Positions 1 to 9,900 of a DNA stretch of 54,042 nt are shown here, in pieces. Every line of letters begins with the position of its first letter. The first letter of the stretch is position 1. A program made the position numbers and the translations under genes. Location of the stretch: the NCBI GenBank assembly GCA_900540145.1, contig UQEW01000002.1, forward strand, positions 1 to 54,042. Direction: 5' to 3'. The notes beneath the pieces were generated by a model. It ran no database searches. It saw only the letters and a program-made list of their open reading frames with translations, and was not told the DNA's origin. This DNA comes from an uncultured Eubacteriales bacterium. GTDB lineage: Bacteria; Bacillota; Clostridia; Peptostreptococcales; Anaerovoracaceae.

Positions 1-275
1 ACCAGGTGGAAGACGCTATGAAGTATCTGAGAGAAAACGATGAAGCAACGATAAAATTCTATAAAGGAAACGCTTTCCTCGTAGAAGCTCCTAATTTTGT
101 AAATCTTAAAGTAATAGAGACAGAGCCGGGAGTTAAGGGTAATACCGCAACCAATGTTACTAAAGCTGCTACCGTAGAAACAGGTGCAGTTATCCAGGTG
201 CCTATTTTTATAGAAGAGGGTGAAGTCATTCAGATTGACACCAGAAGCGGAGAGTATCTTGGTCGTTCCAAGTAG
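1..275 (+). CDS. efp: Elongation factor P, C-terminal part (5' truncated by window)
   Basis: This is the C-terminal half of elongation factor P, which binds between the P and E sites and relieves ribosome stalling at polyproline stretches. The reading frame is open to the window edge (the codon at 3-5 is in frame), so the GTG at 6 is not a start. The residues QVEDAMKYL, then the OB-fold segment NFVNLKVIETEPGVKG and the final IDTRSGEYLGR are typical of EF-P domains II and III. The KOW domain with the modified lysine lies outside the window. A hairpin terminator follows 22 bases after the stop, so efp ends its transcript here. Confidence 0.95.
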   Translation, partial: QVEDAMKYLRENDEATIKFYKGNAFLVEAPNFVNLKVIETEPGVKGNTATNVTKAATVETGAVIQVPIFIEEGEVIQIDTRSGEYLGRSK

Positions 276-296
276 AAAAGTTTACGCAAATTAAAT

Positions 297-321
297 GGGA
301 CGAATTTTCGTCCCTTTCTTT
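297..321 (+). terminator. Intrinsic terminator after efp
   Basis: An 8-bp perfect stem (GGGACGAA / TTCGTCCC) with a two-base loop is followed by a T-rich run. It lies between the efp stop and mltG, on the + strand. Confidence 0.75.
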
Positions 322-355
322 ATAGCATTTATATAAGCAATATATGAGGTCACTG

Positions 356-1426
356 ATGATAAAATTTGAAGAAATCAAATCCAACAAGAAACTGTGTATT
401 CTTATTATCGCTGTATTAGCTGTGATTATTTTAGCTGTATGCGGTCTTTTAATATATAATAATGGCTTAGGACCTGTAGATGAAAACGATGATGAAGCTA
501 TTACGGTGGAAATTCCTTCCGGCAGCGGAGCAATAAGCATAATAGATATTCTGGATGAAAACGGTCTGATAAAAAGCCCGTCAATCGCAAAGCTTCATGT
601 AAGGCTGGGAGGTTACGATTCGCTTCAAGCCAATACATATATCTTTTCCAAGAATATGGGGCTTAAAGAAATATTATCTGCCATAAACACAGGAGACTTC
701 AACTATCTTTCTAAAAATCAGATAACGATAATAGAAGGTTCGACGTTACCTCAGGCAGCAGCGTCTATTGCAGAAAAATTGCCTTATTCAGCAGAAGAAA
801 TTATGGCCGTTTGGAATGACAGAGATTACCTGAACGAGCTTATCGATGAGTATTGGTTCCTTACCGATGAAATTTTGGATGACGGAATAATGTTTCCTCT
901 GGAGGGATATCTTTATCCTGAAACTTACATCGTGACCGATGAAGAAATAAGTATAGAGGAACTGACAAAAATTATCCTTTCGATGACTGACCAACAATTG
1001 TCTGAACGCAAAGAGGATATAGAAGCTACAGGAATGACTGTTCACCAGTTTTTAGCTTTGACGTCAGTAGTTGAATGCGAGTCCCTTTATGAAAAGGACA
1101 GGCCCATAATCGCCGGCGTGTTTATCAACCGCCTTGAGCAGGGAATGCCGCTGCAAAGCGACATAACGGTTCTCTACGCCCTTCAGGAGAAGCGGGTTAA
1201 CGTCACATATCAGGATCTGGAAGTGGAATCAAAATACAATACCTATAAATATACCGGATTGCCTATAGGACCTGTATCAGCAGTGTCAGCTCCTGCTATG
1301 GACGACGTTATTTCATATGAGAAAACCGATTATTTGTTTTTCTTCGCTAAAGAAGACGGAACTGTGATTTATTCCAAAACTTTGGAAGAACATGAAAAAG
1401 CAATAGAAGAAAATCTATGGTATTGA
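356..1426 (+). CDS. mltG: Endolytic murein transglycosylase MltG (YceG/YrrL family)
   Basis: MltG is a membrane-anchored lytic transglycosylase that cleaves nascent peptidoglycan glycan strands and so sets strand length. Residues 11-34 form one membrane segment. The YceG domain fills the rest. Its signature SVVECES carries the expected catalytic glutamate at about residue 240, followed by AGVFINRL and the LQSD-TVLYAL block. I chose ATG 356 over the upstream in-frame ATG 344 because GAGGT lies 5 bases before 356 and nothing comparable precedes 344. trmR starts one base after the stop. The order mltG-trmR-trhP matches yrrL-yrrM-yrrN/O of Bacillus subtilis. Confidence 0.93.
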   Translation: MIKFEEIKSNKKLCILIIAVLAVIILAVCGLLIYNNGLGPVDENDDEAITVEIPSGSGAISIIDILDENGLIKSPSIAKLHVRLGGYDSLQANTYIFSKNMGLKEILSAINTGDFNYLSKNQITIIEGSTLPQAAASIAEKLPYSAEEIMAVWNDRDYLNELIDEYWFLTDEILDDGIMFPLEGYLYPETYIVTDEEISIEELTKIILSMTDQQLSERKEDIEATGMTVHQFLALTSVVECESLYEKDRPIIAGVFINRLEQGMPLQSDITVLYALQEKRVNVTYQDLEVESKYNTYKYTGLPIGPVSAVSAPAMDDVISYEKTDYLFFFAKEDGTVIYSKTLEEHEKAIEENLWY

Positions 1427-1427
1427 T

Positions 1428-2084
1428 ATGATATCAAATAATATAACAAATGGTGAAGTTACCAATTATATAAATGGGTTTTATAAACCACTGAATCAAC
1501 AGATGGAAGCTTTGCGAAAGTCTGCAGAAGAAAATCATATTCCTATAATACTAAAAGAGACAGAAAGCTTCTTAGAATTTGTTGTCAAAGCTACAGCTCC
1601 CCGGCGTATTCTTGAAATCGGCACGGCCGTCGGATACTCAGCAGCTTTCTTTGCCTGCTTGGGAGCGGATGTTGTCACAGTGGAAAAGTCTGAAGAGATG
1701 GCCGGCATTGCTGCCGGCAACATTAAAAGGCTCGGCTTGGAGGAAAAAGTGACCATATTGACAGGTGACGGAGAAGAAGCTATACGTCAAAATATGAAGA
1801 AAGGCGATTTGTTCGATATGGTCTTTATTGACGCTGCCAAAAGCCACTACAAGAGGTTTTTAGACGCGTCTTTGCCGTTTTGCCATGAGAACACGCTGAT
1901 AGTATCTGACAATGTTTTATTGAAAGGAGCTACAGCTTCTGATTCTTTAGACATAAAAGGCAGATTCAAAACTAATATAAAAAGGATGCGCCAGTATTTA
2001 GATTATATAGAAGCTCACCCTCGACTGGACACGGTGATAATATCTTGCGGTGACGGACTGGCGCTGAGCAGGTGTATACGATGA
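1428..2084 (+). CDS. trmR: tRNA 5-hydroxyuridine O-methyltransferase TrmR (YrrM family)
   Basis: This is a class I SAM-dependent O-methyltransferase of the caffeoyl-CoA-OMT-like fold. Motif I is ILEIGTAVGYSAAFFA at about residues 62-77, followed by an acidic ribose-binding residue in VVTVEKS. The metal-binding region FDMVFIDAAKSHY and the later IVSDNVLLKG fit the family. In B. subtilis the orthologue YrrM (TrmR) methylates 5-hydroxyuridine at the tRNA wobble position, using substrate made by TrhP, the next gene. The 4-bp overlap with trhP supports translational coupling. The function is assigned from family and context. Confidence 0.88.
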   Translation: MISNNITNGEVTNYINGFYKPLNQQMEALRKSAEENHIPIILKETESFLEFVVKATAPRRILEIGTAVGYSAAFFACLGADVVTVEKSEEMAGIAAGNIKRLGLEEKVTILTGDGEEAIRQNMKKGDLFDMVFIDAAKSHYKRFLDASLPFCHENTLIVSDNVLLKGATASDSLDIKGRFKTNIKRMRQYLDYIEAHPRLDTVIISCGDGLALSRCIR

Positions 2085-3313
2085 AAAAACCGGAACTTCT
2101 GGCTCCGGCCGGAGATTTAGAAAAACTTAAAATTGCAGTTCTCTACGGTGCAGACGCAGTCTATTTCGGAGGAGAAAATTTCTCTCTCAGAGCAGGGGCA
2201 GGCAATTTCTCTTTAGAAGATTTGAAAGAAGGAATAGCCTTTGCTCATGCCAGAGGGGTGAAGTGCCATATGACTTTAAATTTTTTCGCTCATAACGAAG
2301 ATGTACAGCCGTTTATGGAGTATCTAAGACAAATAAAAGATCTTGGTATAGATGCTTATATCGCAGCAGATCCTGGTGTCATAGACATGATTCATCAAAT
2401 CATTCCTGATGCGCAGATTCATCTGAGCACACAGGCGAATATGACCAATTACATGACGGCCATGTTCTGGTACAAACAGGGCATTAGAAGACTGGTTTTA
2501 GCCAGGGAACTTTCTCTGGAAGAGATAAAGCAGATAAAGGATAAAATACCTGAAGACATGGAGCTGGAGACCTTTGTTCACGGCGCCATGTGCATTTCCT
2601 ATTCAGGCAGATGCCTTTTGAGCAACTTTATGATAGAGAGAGACGCCAACAGGGGAATGTGCGCCCATCCTTGCCGCTGGAAGTATGCTTTGGTAGAAGA
2701 GCAGAGACCCGGGGAATACTACCCCATAGAAGAAGATGATAGAGGCACGTATATTCTCAATTCTAAAGACCTATGCCTCATAAAAAACATACCTGAACTT
2801 ATAAATGCAGGCATATCATCCTTCAAGATAGAAGGCAGAATGAAGAGCGTCTTTTATGTGGCGGCTATAGTTTCTGCTTACAGAAAGGCAATAGACAGTT
2901 ACGTAAGTGATCCTGACGGATATGTATTTAATCAGGAATGGATGGATGAACTATGCAAAGTAAGCCATAGAGAATTTACTACAGGTTTTTATTTCCATAC
3001 TCCTGACAACAACGACCAAAACTATTTGACCAGTCAGTACACGAGAGATTATTCTTTTTTGGCTATGGTCAAAGAATACGATCCTGATTCTAGGATGGCT
3101 GTTTTAGAGCAGAGAAACAAAATGGTCTTAGGAGACGAAATAGAAATTTTTGGACCGAACACGGACTTCTTTGTACAAAAGATAGAGGAAATGTACGATG
3201 AAAATGATCAGCCTATAGATGCGGCTCCCCATCCTCAGCAGATAGTAAAGATGAAAATGTCGCATCCTGTTGAGCCATTTTTTATGTTAAGAAAAAGAAA
3301 GGAAGAAAAGTAA
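2081..3313 (+). CDS. trhP: U32 family protein, probable tRNA wobble-U hydroxylation protein TrhP
   Basis: This is a peptidase-U32 family protein. Members called TrhP/YrrN/YrrO are needed to make 5-hydroxyuridine in tRNA, the substrate of TrmR upstream. The N-terminus MKKPELLAPAGD and the family signature ETFVHGAMCISYSGRC at about residues 167-182 are clear. Further cysteines in RGMCAHPCRW are probable Fe-S ligands. ATG 2081 overlaps the trmR stop (ATGA) and is preferred to the in-frame GTG at 2072. Older annotation as collagenase or protease is less likely given the neighbour. Confidence 0.88.
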   Translation: MKKPELLAPAGDLEKLKIAVLYGADAVYFGGENFSLRAGAGNFSLEDLKEGIAFAHARGVKCHMTLNFFAHNEDVQPFMEYLRQIKDLGIDAYIAADPGVIDMIHQIIPDAQIHLSTQANMTNYMTAMFWYKQGIRRLVLARELSLEEIKQIKDKIPEDMELETFVHGAMCISYSGRCLLSNFMIERDANRGMCAHPCRWKYALVEEQRPGEYYPIEEDDRGTYILNSKDLCLIKNIPELINAGISSFKIEGRMKSVFYVAAIVSAYRKAIDSYVSDPDGYVFNQEWMDELCKVSHREFTTGFYFHTPDNNDQNYLTSQYTRDYSFLAMVKEYDPDSRMAVLEQRNKMVLGDEIEIFGPNTDFFVQKIEEMYDENDQPIDAAPHPQQIVKMKMSHPVEPFFMLRKRKEEK

Positions 3314-3318
3314 TCAAA

Positions 3319-4539
3319 ATGTTATCAGACCCCGACAGTTTGCCTATGCGAATAGGAATAATGGTTTTATTAGTAGCTATTCATGGATTGTTTGTAGCTA
3401 TCAACACAGGTTTAGAGTCTTCAGGTCAGAGCAATGAAAAATATCAGTCGTCCAACAAACTGATAATGATTTTGTGCGATGTCTTCGGTGCTTGGCTGGC
3501 TTTTTATGATTGGCGCACAGCGGTAGGGTTTATATTGATCCTGCTCGTATTGGGACTGTATTTCCCTCATAAAATAGGATTGCATCACGATGAAGGGATA
3601 GCCCAAAAAACCAAATGGCTTGCCAACAGCATTTCTATTGTCTTAAGCCCTGTTACGGGTTTACTCATGGTCATAACCAACATGTTTTTAAAACTGTTTA
3701 GACAAGAAACCAATGTGAAAGACGATACTTTTTCAGAAGAAGAAGTCATGTCCATGTTGGAAGCAGGCAGGGAGTCCGGAGTGATAAAAGAAGAAGGGAA
3801 AAAGATGATAAATTCAGTCTTTGCCTTCGATGATAAACTGGCTTATGAGGTTATGACTCCGAGAACTGACGTATTTATGATAGACATAGAAGATCCTTTT
3901 GAAGAATACTTTGAAGATCTTATGACTCTTCGCTATTCCAGAATACCTGTATGTAAAGGTGAAATGGACAACATAATAGGAGTATTGCATATAAAGGATT
4001 ATCTCAGAAAAGCGCGGGAAACCAGCTATGAAGACGTAGACATACCGTCCATACTCAGGAAAGCCTATTTTGTACCGGACACCAAAAACATAGATTCACT
4101 TCTTTTTGAAATGCAAAAATTAAGGCAGCAGATAGCCATTCTGATTGATGAATATGGCGGCTTCAGCGGCATAGTGACCATAGAAGACATTGTAGAACAA
4201 TTGGTAGGCGATATAGATGATGAATACGATGAAGAAGAAGAGATAATTGATAAGGTGGATGACAGCACTTATCTGGTGGATGGAGATGTGGATTTGGACG
4301 ATTTAAATGATGAACTTGGCATAGAGCTTCATTCAGATGACAGTGAAACCATAGGTGGATTCATAATCGATATACTGGGAGAAATACCTGACAAAAACGA
4401 CATAGGCAAAGTTGTCGAATTTGAAAATTACAGATTTAAAATAATGTCAGTAGGAGAGAGAAGAATAGAAAGAATCAAGATATATATCTTAGAAGAACCA
4501 TCTTCTGAAGATGATAAAGATTCCCCTGAAGAAAGTTAA
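3319..4539 (+). CDS. CNNM/HlyC-CorC family membrane protein with CBS pair
   Basis: This 406-residue protein resembles CorC/CNNM transport-type proteins, usually linked to Mg2+ or other cation efflux and often mislabelled hemolysin. The N-terminal 125 residues have about three hydrophobic stretches (10-27, 46-78, 100-122), which is short and divergent for a DUF21 domain. Next comes the conserved linker with EEVMSMLEAGRESGVI, then VMTPRTDVFMI, which opens the CBS pair (about 185-300). The CBS region contains RIPVCKGEMDNIIGVLHIKD and IDEYGGFSGIVTIEDIVEQL. The C-terminal CorC_HlyC domain is at about 315-395. It follows trhP after 5 bases, so it is probably co-transcribed. Substrate unknown. Confidence 0.85.
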   Translation: MLSDPDSLPMRIGIMVLLVAIHGLFVAINTGLESSGQSNEKYQSSNKLIMILCDVFGAWLAFYDWRTAVGFILILLVLGLYFPHKIGLHHDEGIAQKTKWLANSISIVLSPVTGLLMVITNMFLKLFRQETNVKDDTFSEEEVMSMLEAGRESGVIKEEGKKMINSVFAFDDKLAYEVMTPRTDVFMIDIEDPFEEYFEDLMTLRYSRIPVCKGEMDNIIGVLHIKDYLRKARETSYEDVDIPSILRKAYFVPDTKNIDSLLFEMQKLRQQIAILIDEYGGFSGIVTIEDIVEQLVGDIDDEYDEEEEIIDKVDDSTYLVDGDVDLDDLNDELGIELHSDDSETIGGFIIDILGEIPDKNDIGKVVEFENYRFKIMSVGERRIERIKIYILEEPSSEDDKDSPEES

Positions 4540-4580
4540 ATGTACACGCTTATTATATAAATTTTGTTTGTATACAATTG

Positions 4581-4609
4581 TTGATTTTAATTATCAGTAT
4601 TGTTATAAT
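4581..4609 (+). promoter_or_regulatory. SigA-type promoter for the NuoE/NuoF/large-subunit operon
   Basis: The -35 box TTGATT (4581-4586), a 17-bp spacer and the -10 box TATAAT (4604-4609) preceded by TG (extended -10) make a near-consensus promoter. It lies 49 bases before the NuoE-like start. A 10-bp palindrome, TTGTATACAA (4568-4577), sits just upstream and could be an operator; I cannot name its regulator. Confidence 0.78.
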
Positions 4610-4657
4610 AAAAGTGTTGTACTATAGATGCATTTTTTATTTTTGAGAGGTACTAAA

Positions 4658-5176
4658 ATGAGTGAAAAAGTTTGTAACTGCAACGCGTCCGAAAAAAGGA
4701 AAGAACAGTTCAAAGAACTGCAGCCTGTTTTGGACCAGTATGCAAAAGTGCCGGGCAGTTTGATAACTATCCTGCAAAAAGCTCAGGATATTTACGGGTA
4801 TCTTTCCATAGATACTATCAATTACATATCTGATGCTACTGGCATTAAACCAGCGAAAATTTACGGTGTAGCTACTTTCTACGCCCAGTTCAGACTGCAG
4901 CCTATCGGCAAGTATCTTATCATGCTGTGCCAGGGTACTGCGTGCCATGTAAACGGCTCTGAGATGATAGAAGAAGCCGTATGTGAACATCTGAACATCA
5001 AAGACGGAGAAACTACTGAAGACGGTATTTTTACTTTGAATAACGTAGCCTGCCTGGGCTGCTGCTCACTGGCTCCTGTTATGATGGTAAAGAGCGCCGA
5101 CGGTGATGAGACTTACGGAAGCCTTACAAAGGAAAAAGTAACAAAGATCCTGGATGAAATCAGAGAAAGGGCATAG
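4658..5176 (+). CDS. NuoE/HydC-like [2Fe-2S] subunit of a bifurcating-type NADH oxidoreductase
   Basis: This is a 172-residue thioredoxin-like [2Fe-2S] protein of the NuoE/24-kDa family. It is the C-type subunit of HydABC-like complexes. The four cluster cysteines are in CQGTACHVNG and VACLGCCSLAP; IYGVATFYAQF is also a family hallmark. The start is ATG 4658, with GAGAGG 7 bases upstream; the longer in-frame ATG at 4628 has no site. It passes electrons to or from the NuoF-like protein encoded 11 bases downstream. With no quinone-binding or proton-pumping Nuo genes nearby, it is a soluble-complex subunit and not part of complex I. Confidence 0.9.
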   Translation: MSEKVCNCNASEKRKEQFKELQPVLDQYAKVPGSLITILQKAQDIYGYLSIDTINYISDATGIKPAKIYGVATFYAQFRLQPIGKYLIMLCQGTACHVNGSEMIEEAVCEHLNIKDGETTEDGIFTLNNVACLGCCSLAPVMMVKSADGDETYGSLTKEKVTKILDEIRERA

Positions 5177-5187
5177 GAGGTAAAAGC

Positions 5188-6936
5188 ATGAGAGTAGTAG
5201 TAGGACAAGGAAGCTGCGGAATCGCCTCCGGCGCAAAGAAAACCGTAGCTGAATTTGAAAAGCAGATTGCTGAAAAAAACCTCAATATCAGCGTTGACAC
5301 TACAGGATGCGTAGGCACTTGTTACCTGGAACCTATAGTTGACGTATATGATGATGACGGTCAAATGACCAGATACGTCAAAGTTCAGCCTGATAAGGTA
5401 AAAGAAATAGTGGATAACCACCTTGTAGGACACAAGGTAGCAGAAGATATCGCTATTTCTGAGGAGGACAAAGAATTCGTAGCAAAACAGCAAAGAGTAG
5501 TTCTAAGAAACTGCGGTGTAATAAACCCTGAAAATATAGACGAGTATATTGCTGTAGGCGGATATAAAGCCATAGAAAAGGTTCTCAAATCCATGAAACC
5601 GGAAGAAGTTATCGAAGAGATCAAAGTTTCCGGCTTAAGAGGAAGAGGAGGCGCAGGCTTCCCGACATGGTTTAAGTGGAATGCTGCTAAACAGAGCCCA
5701 GGTAAAGAAAAATATTTGGTATGTAATGCCGACGAAGGAGATCCGGGTGCATTCATGGACCGTTCCGTTCTTGAAGGAGACCCTCATTCCCTTCTGGAAG
5801 GAATGATAATAGGTGGATACGCTATGGGAGCATCTCAGGGCGTTATTTATTGTCGTGCCGAATATCCTCTGGCAATTAAGAGACTGGAGATAGCCATGGC
5901 TCAGGCAAGAGAGAGAGGATTCCTTGGTAAAAATATCTTTGGCAGCGGCTTTGATTTTGACATCTATATCAAAGCCGGAGCAGGCGCATTTGTGTGCGGA
6001 GAAGAAACAGCGCTTATCGCTTCCCTGGAAGGTGAAAGAGGTATGCCTAGACTTAAACCTCCTTTCCCAGCTGCAAAGGGATTCTGGCAAAAGCCTACAG
6101 ATATCAATAACGTAGAAACACTTGCAAACGTACCTTGGATTATATATAACGGAGGCGCTGCATTCGGCGCTATGGGAACTGAGCAGAGCAAAGGAACAAA
6201 AGTGTTTGCTCTTGCCGGTAAGATTAAAAAAGGCGGCTTGGTAGAAGTCCCTATGGGAATGACTTTAAGAGAAGTCCTCTACGATATCGGCGGCGGTATA
6301 AAGAATGATAAAAAGTTCAAAGCCGTTCAGATGGGTGGACCTTCCGGCGGATGTATACCTGCAGAATTGATAGATACTCCTGTTACATACGAAGATATCA
6401 ACAAAACAGGCGCTATCGTAGGTTCAGGCGGTATGATAGTAATGGATGAAGATACATGCATGGTAGACATGGCAAGATACTTCCTCAACTTTACTCGCGA
6501 TGAATCCTGCGGAAAGTGCAACTACTGCCGTATAGGCACTAAGAGAATGCTGGAAATCCTTGAGAGAATTACCAACGGAGAAGGCAGAGACGGAGATATA
6601 GAGAAGTTGGAAGAACTGGCTCAGAAGATAAAAGACGGTTCCCTCTGCGGATTGGGACAAACAGCTCCAAATCCTGTTCTCACAACTCTGAAGTATTTCA
6701 GAAACGAATATGAAGACCATATTTACAATCATAAATGTACAGCAGGCTCATGCAAAGCTCTGATAACTTACAACATTACAGACGCATGTAAGGGCTGTAC
6801 TGCTTGCTCCAAGAAATGCCCTGTAGGAGCAATTTCCGGTTCAGTAAAAGAAAAACACGTTATCGACCATGACAAGTGTATCAAGTGCGGCAAGTGCCTT
6901 GAAACATGCAAATTCGGCGCGATAGAAAAGAAATAA
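5188..6936 (+). CDS. NuoF/HydB-like FMN, NAD(H)-binding subunit with C-terminal ferredoxin domain
   Basis: This 582-residue flavoprotein is the NAD(H)-binding, FMN-carrying core subunit. Domains in order: a thioredoxin-like [2Fe-2S] region (1-100; CVGTC), the FMN/NADH domain beginning at GLRGRGGAGFPTW near 149 with GAGAFVCGEETALI near 262, an SLBB domain (about 330-420), a [4Fe-4S] motif SCGKCNYC near 441 with its fourth cysteine in SLCGLGQ, and two C-terminal [4Fe-4S] motifs from about 534 (CKGCTACSKKC and CIKCGKCLETC). This arrangement matches HydB/BfuB of flavin-based electron-bifurcating complexes, in which this subunit is thought to hold the bifurcating site. AGGAGG precedes the start. 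It is followed after 19 bases by the large subunit. Confidence 0.92.
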   Translation: MRVVVGQGSCGIASGAKKTVAEFEKQIAEKNLNISVDTTGCVGTCYLEPIVDVYDDDGQMTRYVKVQPDKVKEIVDNHLVGHKVAEDIAISEEDKEFVAKQQRVVLRNCGVINPENIDEYIAVGGYKAIEKVLKSMKPEEVIEEIKVSGLRGRGGAGFPTWFKWNAAKQSPGKEKYLVCNADEGDPGAFMDRSVLEGDPHSLLEGMIIGGYAMGASQGVIYCRAEYPLAIKRLEIAMAQARERGFLGKNIFGSGFDFDIYIKAGAGAFVCGEETALIASLEGERGMPRLKPPFPAAKGFWQKPTDINNVETLANVPWIIYNGGAAFGAMGTEQSKGTKVFALAGKIKKGGLVEVPMGMTLREVLYDIGGGIKNDKKFKAVQMGGPSGGCIPAELIDTPVTYEDINKTGAIVGSGGMIVMDEDTCMVDMARYFLNFTRDESCGKCNYCRIGTKRMLEILERITNGEGRDGDIEKLEELAQKIKDGSLCGLGQTAPNPVLTTLKYFRNEYEDHIYNHKCTAGSCKALITYNITDACKGCTACSKKCPVGAISGSVKEKHVIDHDKCIKCGKCLETCKFGAIEKK

Positions 6937-6955
6937 GGGAGGAGGAAAATAACTT

Positions 6956-9900
6956 ATGAACAAGTTCAGACTTAACATAAACGGCAAAGAAGTTACAGGT
7001 ATTGCCGGCCAGACCATTCTGGAAGTCGCCAGAGAAAATGACATCTTCATTCCTACTCTCTGCTATGACGAAAGAACTAAAATTTACGGTTCCTGCGGTC
7101 TTTGTATGTGCGAAGTGGAAGGAAACCCTAAGCTTTGCAAAGCGTGCGCTACAGAAATCGCTCCAGGTATGGTAATAAGAACAAATACTGAAAGAGTAAT
7201 AGAATCAAGAAAAACCAATTTGGAATTGCTGCTGTCAAATCATACAGGTGACTGCAGACCTCCATGCGTACTGGCTTGCCCTGGGCAGACTGACTGTCAA
7301 GGATATGTAGGCCTCATAGCCAACGGAGAATATGAAAAAGCTTTGGAGCTTATAAAGGACAAGATTCCGCTACCTGCTTCCTTAGGAAGAGTATGTCCTC
7401 ATCCATGTGAAGAAAAGTGCAGAAGAGGATTGGTAGACGAGCCTGTTTCAATTCAACAGCTAAAGAGATTCGCTGCTGACAGAGATCTGGAAGGCGAAGT
7501 TTTCGTGCCTGAGTGCGAAGAAGATACAGGAAAATCCGTTGCAATAATCGGCGGCGGTCCTATGGGACTTTCAGCTGCTTACTTCCTCAGACAGATGGGC
7601 CATGCAGTAACCGTCTTCGAATCCATGCCTAATGCCGGCGGTATGCTTAGATACGGTATCCCGGAATACAGACTGCCAAAAGCTGTATTGGACGAAGAAA
7701 TCGCTACTATAGAAAGCATGGGAGTAGATATCATAACCAATACAAAAGTAGGCGTTGACATTCCTTTCGAAACCATCAGAAACGATTATGACGCTGTTCT
7801 CCTGGGAATAGGCGCATGGGTATCCACAGGCGTAGGATGCAAAGGAGAAGATGCGGAAGGCGTTATCGGAGGAATTGACTTCCTGAGAAGAGTAGTAAGA
7901 AATGAAGAAATCGGCATGGGCAAGAAAGTTGCCATCGTCGGAGGCGGAAACACCGCTATGGACGCATGCAGAACTGCAGTAAGACTGGGCGCTGAGGAAG
8001 TTTACAATATCTACAGAAGAACTAAAGACGAAATGCCTGCTGACATGGTAGAAATCGAAGAAGCTGAAGAAGAAGGCGTTATCTTCAAGAATCTGAGAAA
8101 TCCATTGGAAGTAGTAAAAGACGAAAACGGTCACGTAAAAGAAGTTGTTCTTCAAGTTATGGAACTGGGAGAACCTGATGCTTCCGGCAGAAGAAGACCT
8201 GTCCCTGTAGAAGGAAAGACAGAGACTATAGCTATAGACACTATGATTCTTGCCATCGGCCAAGCTGTAGACGCTTCCATGTTCGACTGCGACAAGACAA
8301 GAAAGAATGCCATAGCTTACGATCCGGAAACATTTATGACCAGCATGCCTGGAGTATTTGCAGGCGGAGACTGCGGTAACGACAAGATTTCTATCGCCAT
8401 CGAAGCTATAGCTGACGCTAAAAAGGCAGCAGCCAGCATCGACGCTTATCTGTACGGCGAAGAAGTAAAATACAGAAAGCCTTATGTGGTTGAGAGAGAT
8501 GACATAACAGAAAAGACTTTTGAGGACAGAGAAAGAATGTGCAGACCTGAAATTCCGCAGCTTTCTGCAGAAGAAAGAAAAGGCAACTTCAGCGAAGTTA
8601 TACCTTGCGGATTCACTGAAGAACAGGCCATCGCTGAAGCTTCCAGATGTCTGGAGTGCGGCTGCCACGACTACTTTGAGTGTAAGCTGATTGATTACGC
8701 AAATCAGTATGATGTACATCCGGACAGATTCGCAGGCGAAAAGCACACCATAGAATATGAAGACGATCATCCGTTTATCGTAAGAGACCCTAACAAGTGT
8801 ATCCTCTGCGGACTTTGCGTAAGAGTTTGCGATGAGGTTGTAGGCGTAGGCGCTTTAGGCCTGGTAAACAGAGGTTTCGATACGGTTGTAATGCCAAACA
8901 TGGGAAAATCGCTTGCTGATTCGGGATGTATCTCTTGCGGTCAGTGCGTAAGCGTTTGTCCTACAGGCGCTCTCCAGGAGAGAACCACGATGATAAAGGA
9001 AACTCCTGTAGCTACAGAAGAAACTTACACAACTTGCTCATACTGCTCAGTAGGCTGCAGCATCAAGCTGGAATCCTGCGGAGACATGCTTATAAAGGCT
9101 AACCCTGATAAGGATGGAGCAGTTAACAAGGGTCTTATCTGCGGCAAAGGAAAGTGGGGCTTCGATTGCTCAATGCTGGAAGACAAGCTGGAAGAGCCTT
9201 TCGTTAAAGAAGACGGACGTTTCAGAGAATCAGATTACCATGAAGCTTTCGTACTCGTTGCCAAGAGATGCCAGTCTGTAGCGGCTAAATACGGAAAAGA
9301 TGCAATTGCTGTATCCATTTCAGACAGATATACCAACGAAGAAGCTTACGCTATGAAGAGAATGGCAGAAGCTATGGGCGCAAAGGTTCTCTGCATGAAC
9401 AACAGAGAAAGCGGTCTTGAAAAAGTAACCGGCCTTAACGCTTCTCCTAACACAATAGACGAATTGCTTTCAACCAACCTGATTCTCAAGGTAGGCTTCC
9501 AAGATGAAGCTTCCAGAGTTATCGCTCTGAAGATAAAGCAGGCTGAAGAAGCAGGCGCTAAAGTTATGACCGTTTGCAACGGTGAAAACAGCTTAGCTCT
9601 CCTTAAAGAAATAGCCAAAGCTATCATCGACAGCGGAAAAGCTAAGAATGTAGCCGGATATGATGAATTCGCCGCTTCAGTAGCAGACGTAAAAGTAAGC
9701 GAAGAAGCGAAGAACATCGCAGACGCTTATCTTGCCGCCAAGAAGGCTATGATCGTTTACCAGCAGAACGAGCTGACAGTAGATGCTGCAGTTCTTATCG
9801 CTGATATAGCAATGCTTTCCGGCCATATCGGAACTCCTAGAGACGGTATCCTAGCTATCAGACCTAAGAACAATACTCAAGGTCTCATCGACATGGGAAT

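Noticed and set aside
7571..8770. 399-codon open frame on the - strand inside the large oxidoreductase gene
   Set aside because: It lies fully opposite a gene with clear cofactor motifs, has an implausible Ser/Tyr/Phe/Cys-rich composition and no ribosome site. It is a shadow frame caused by codon bias.
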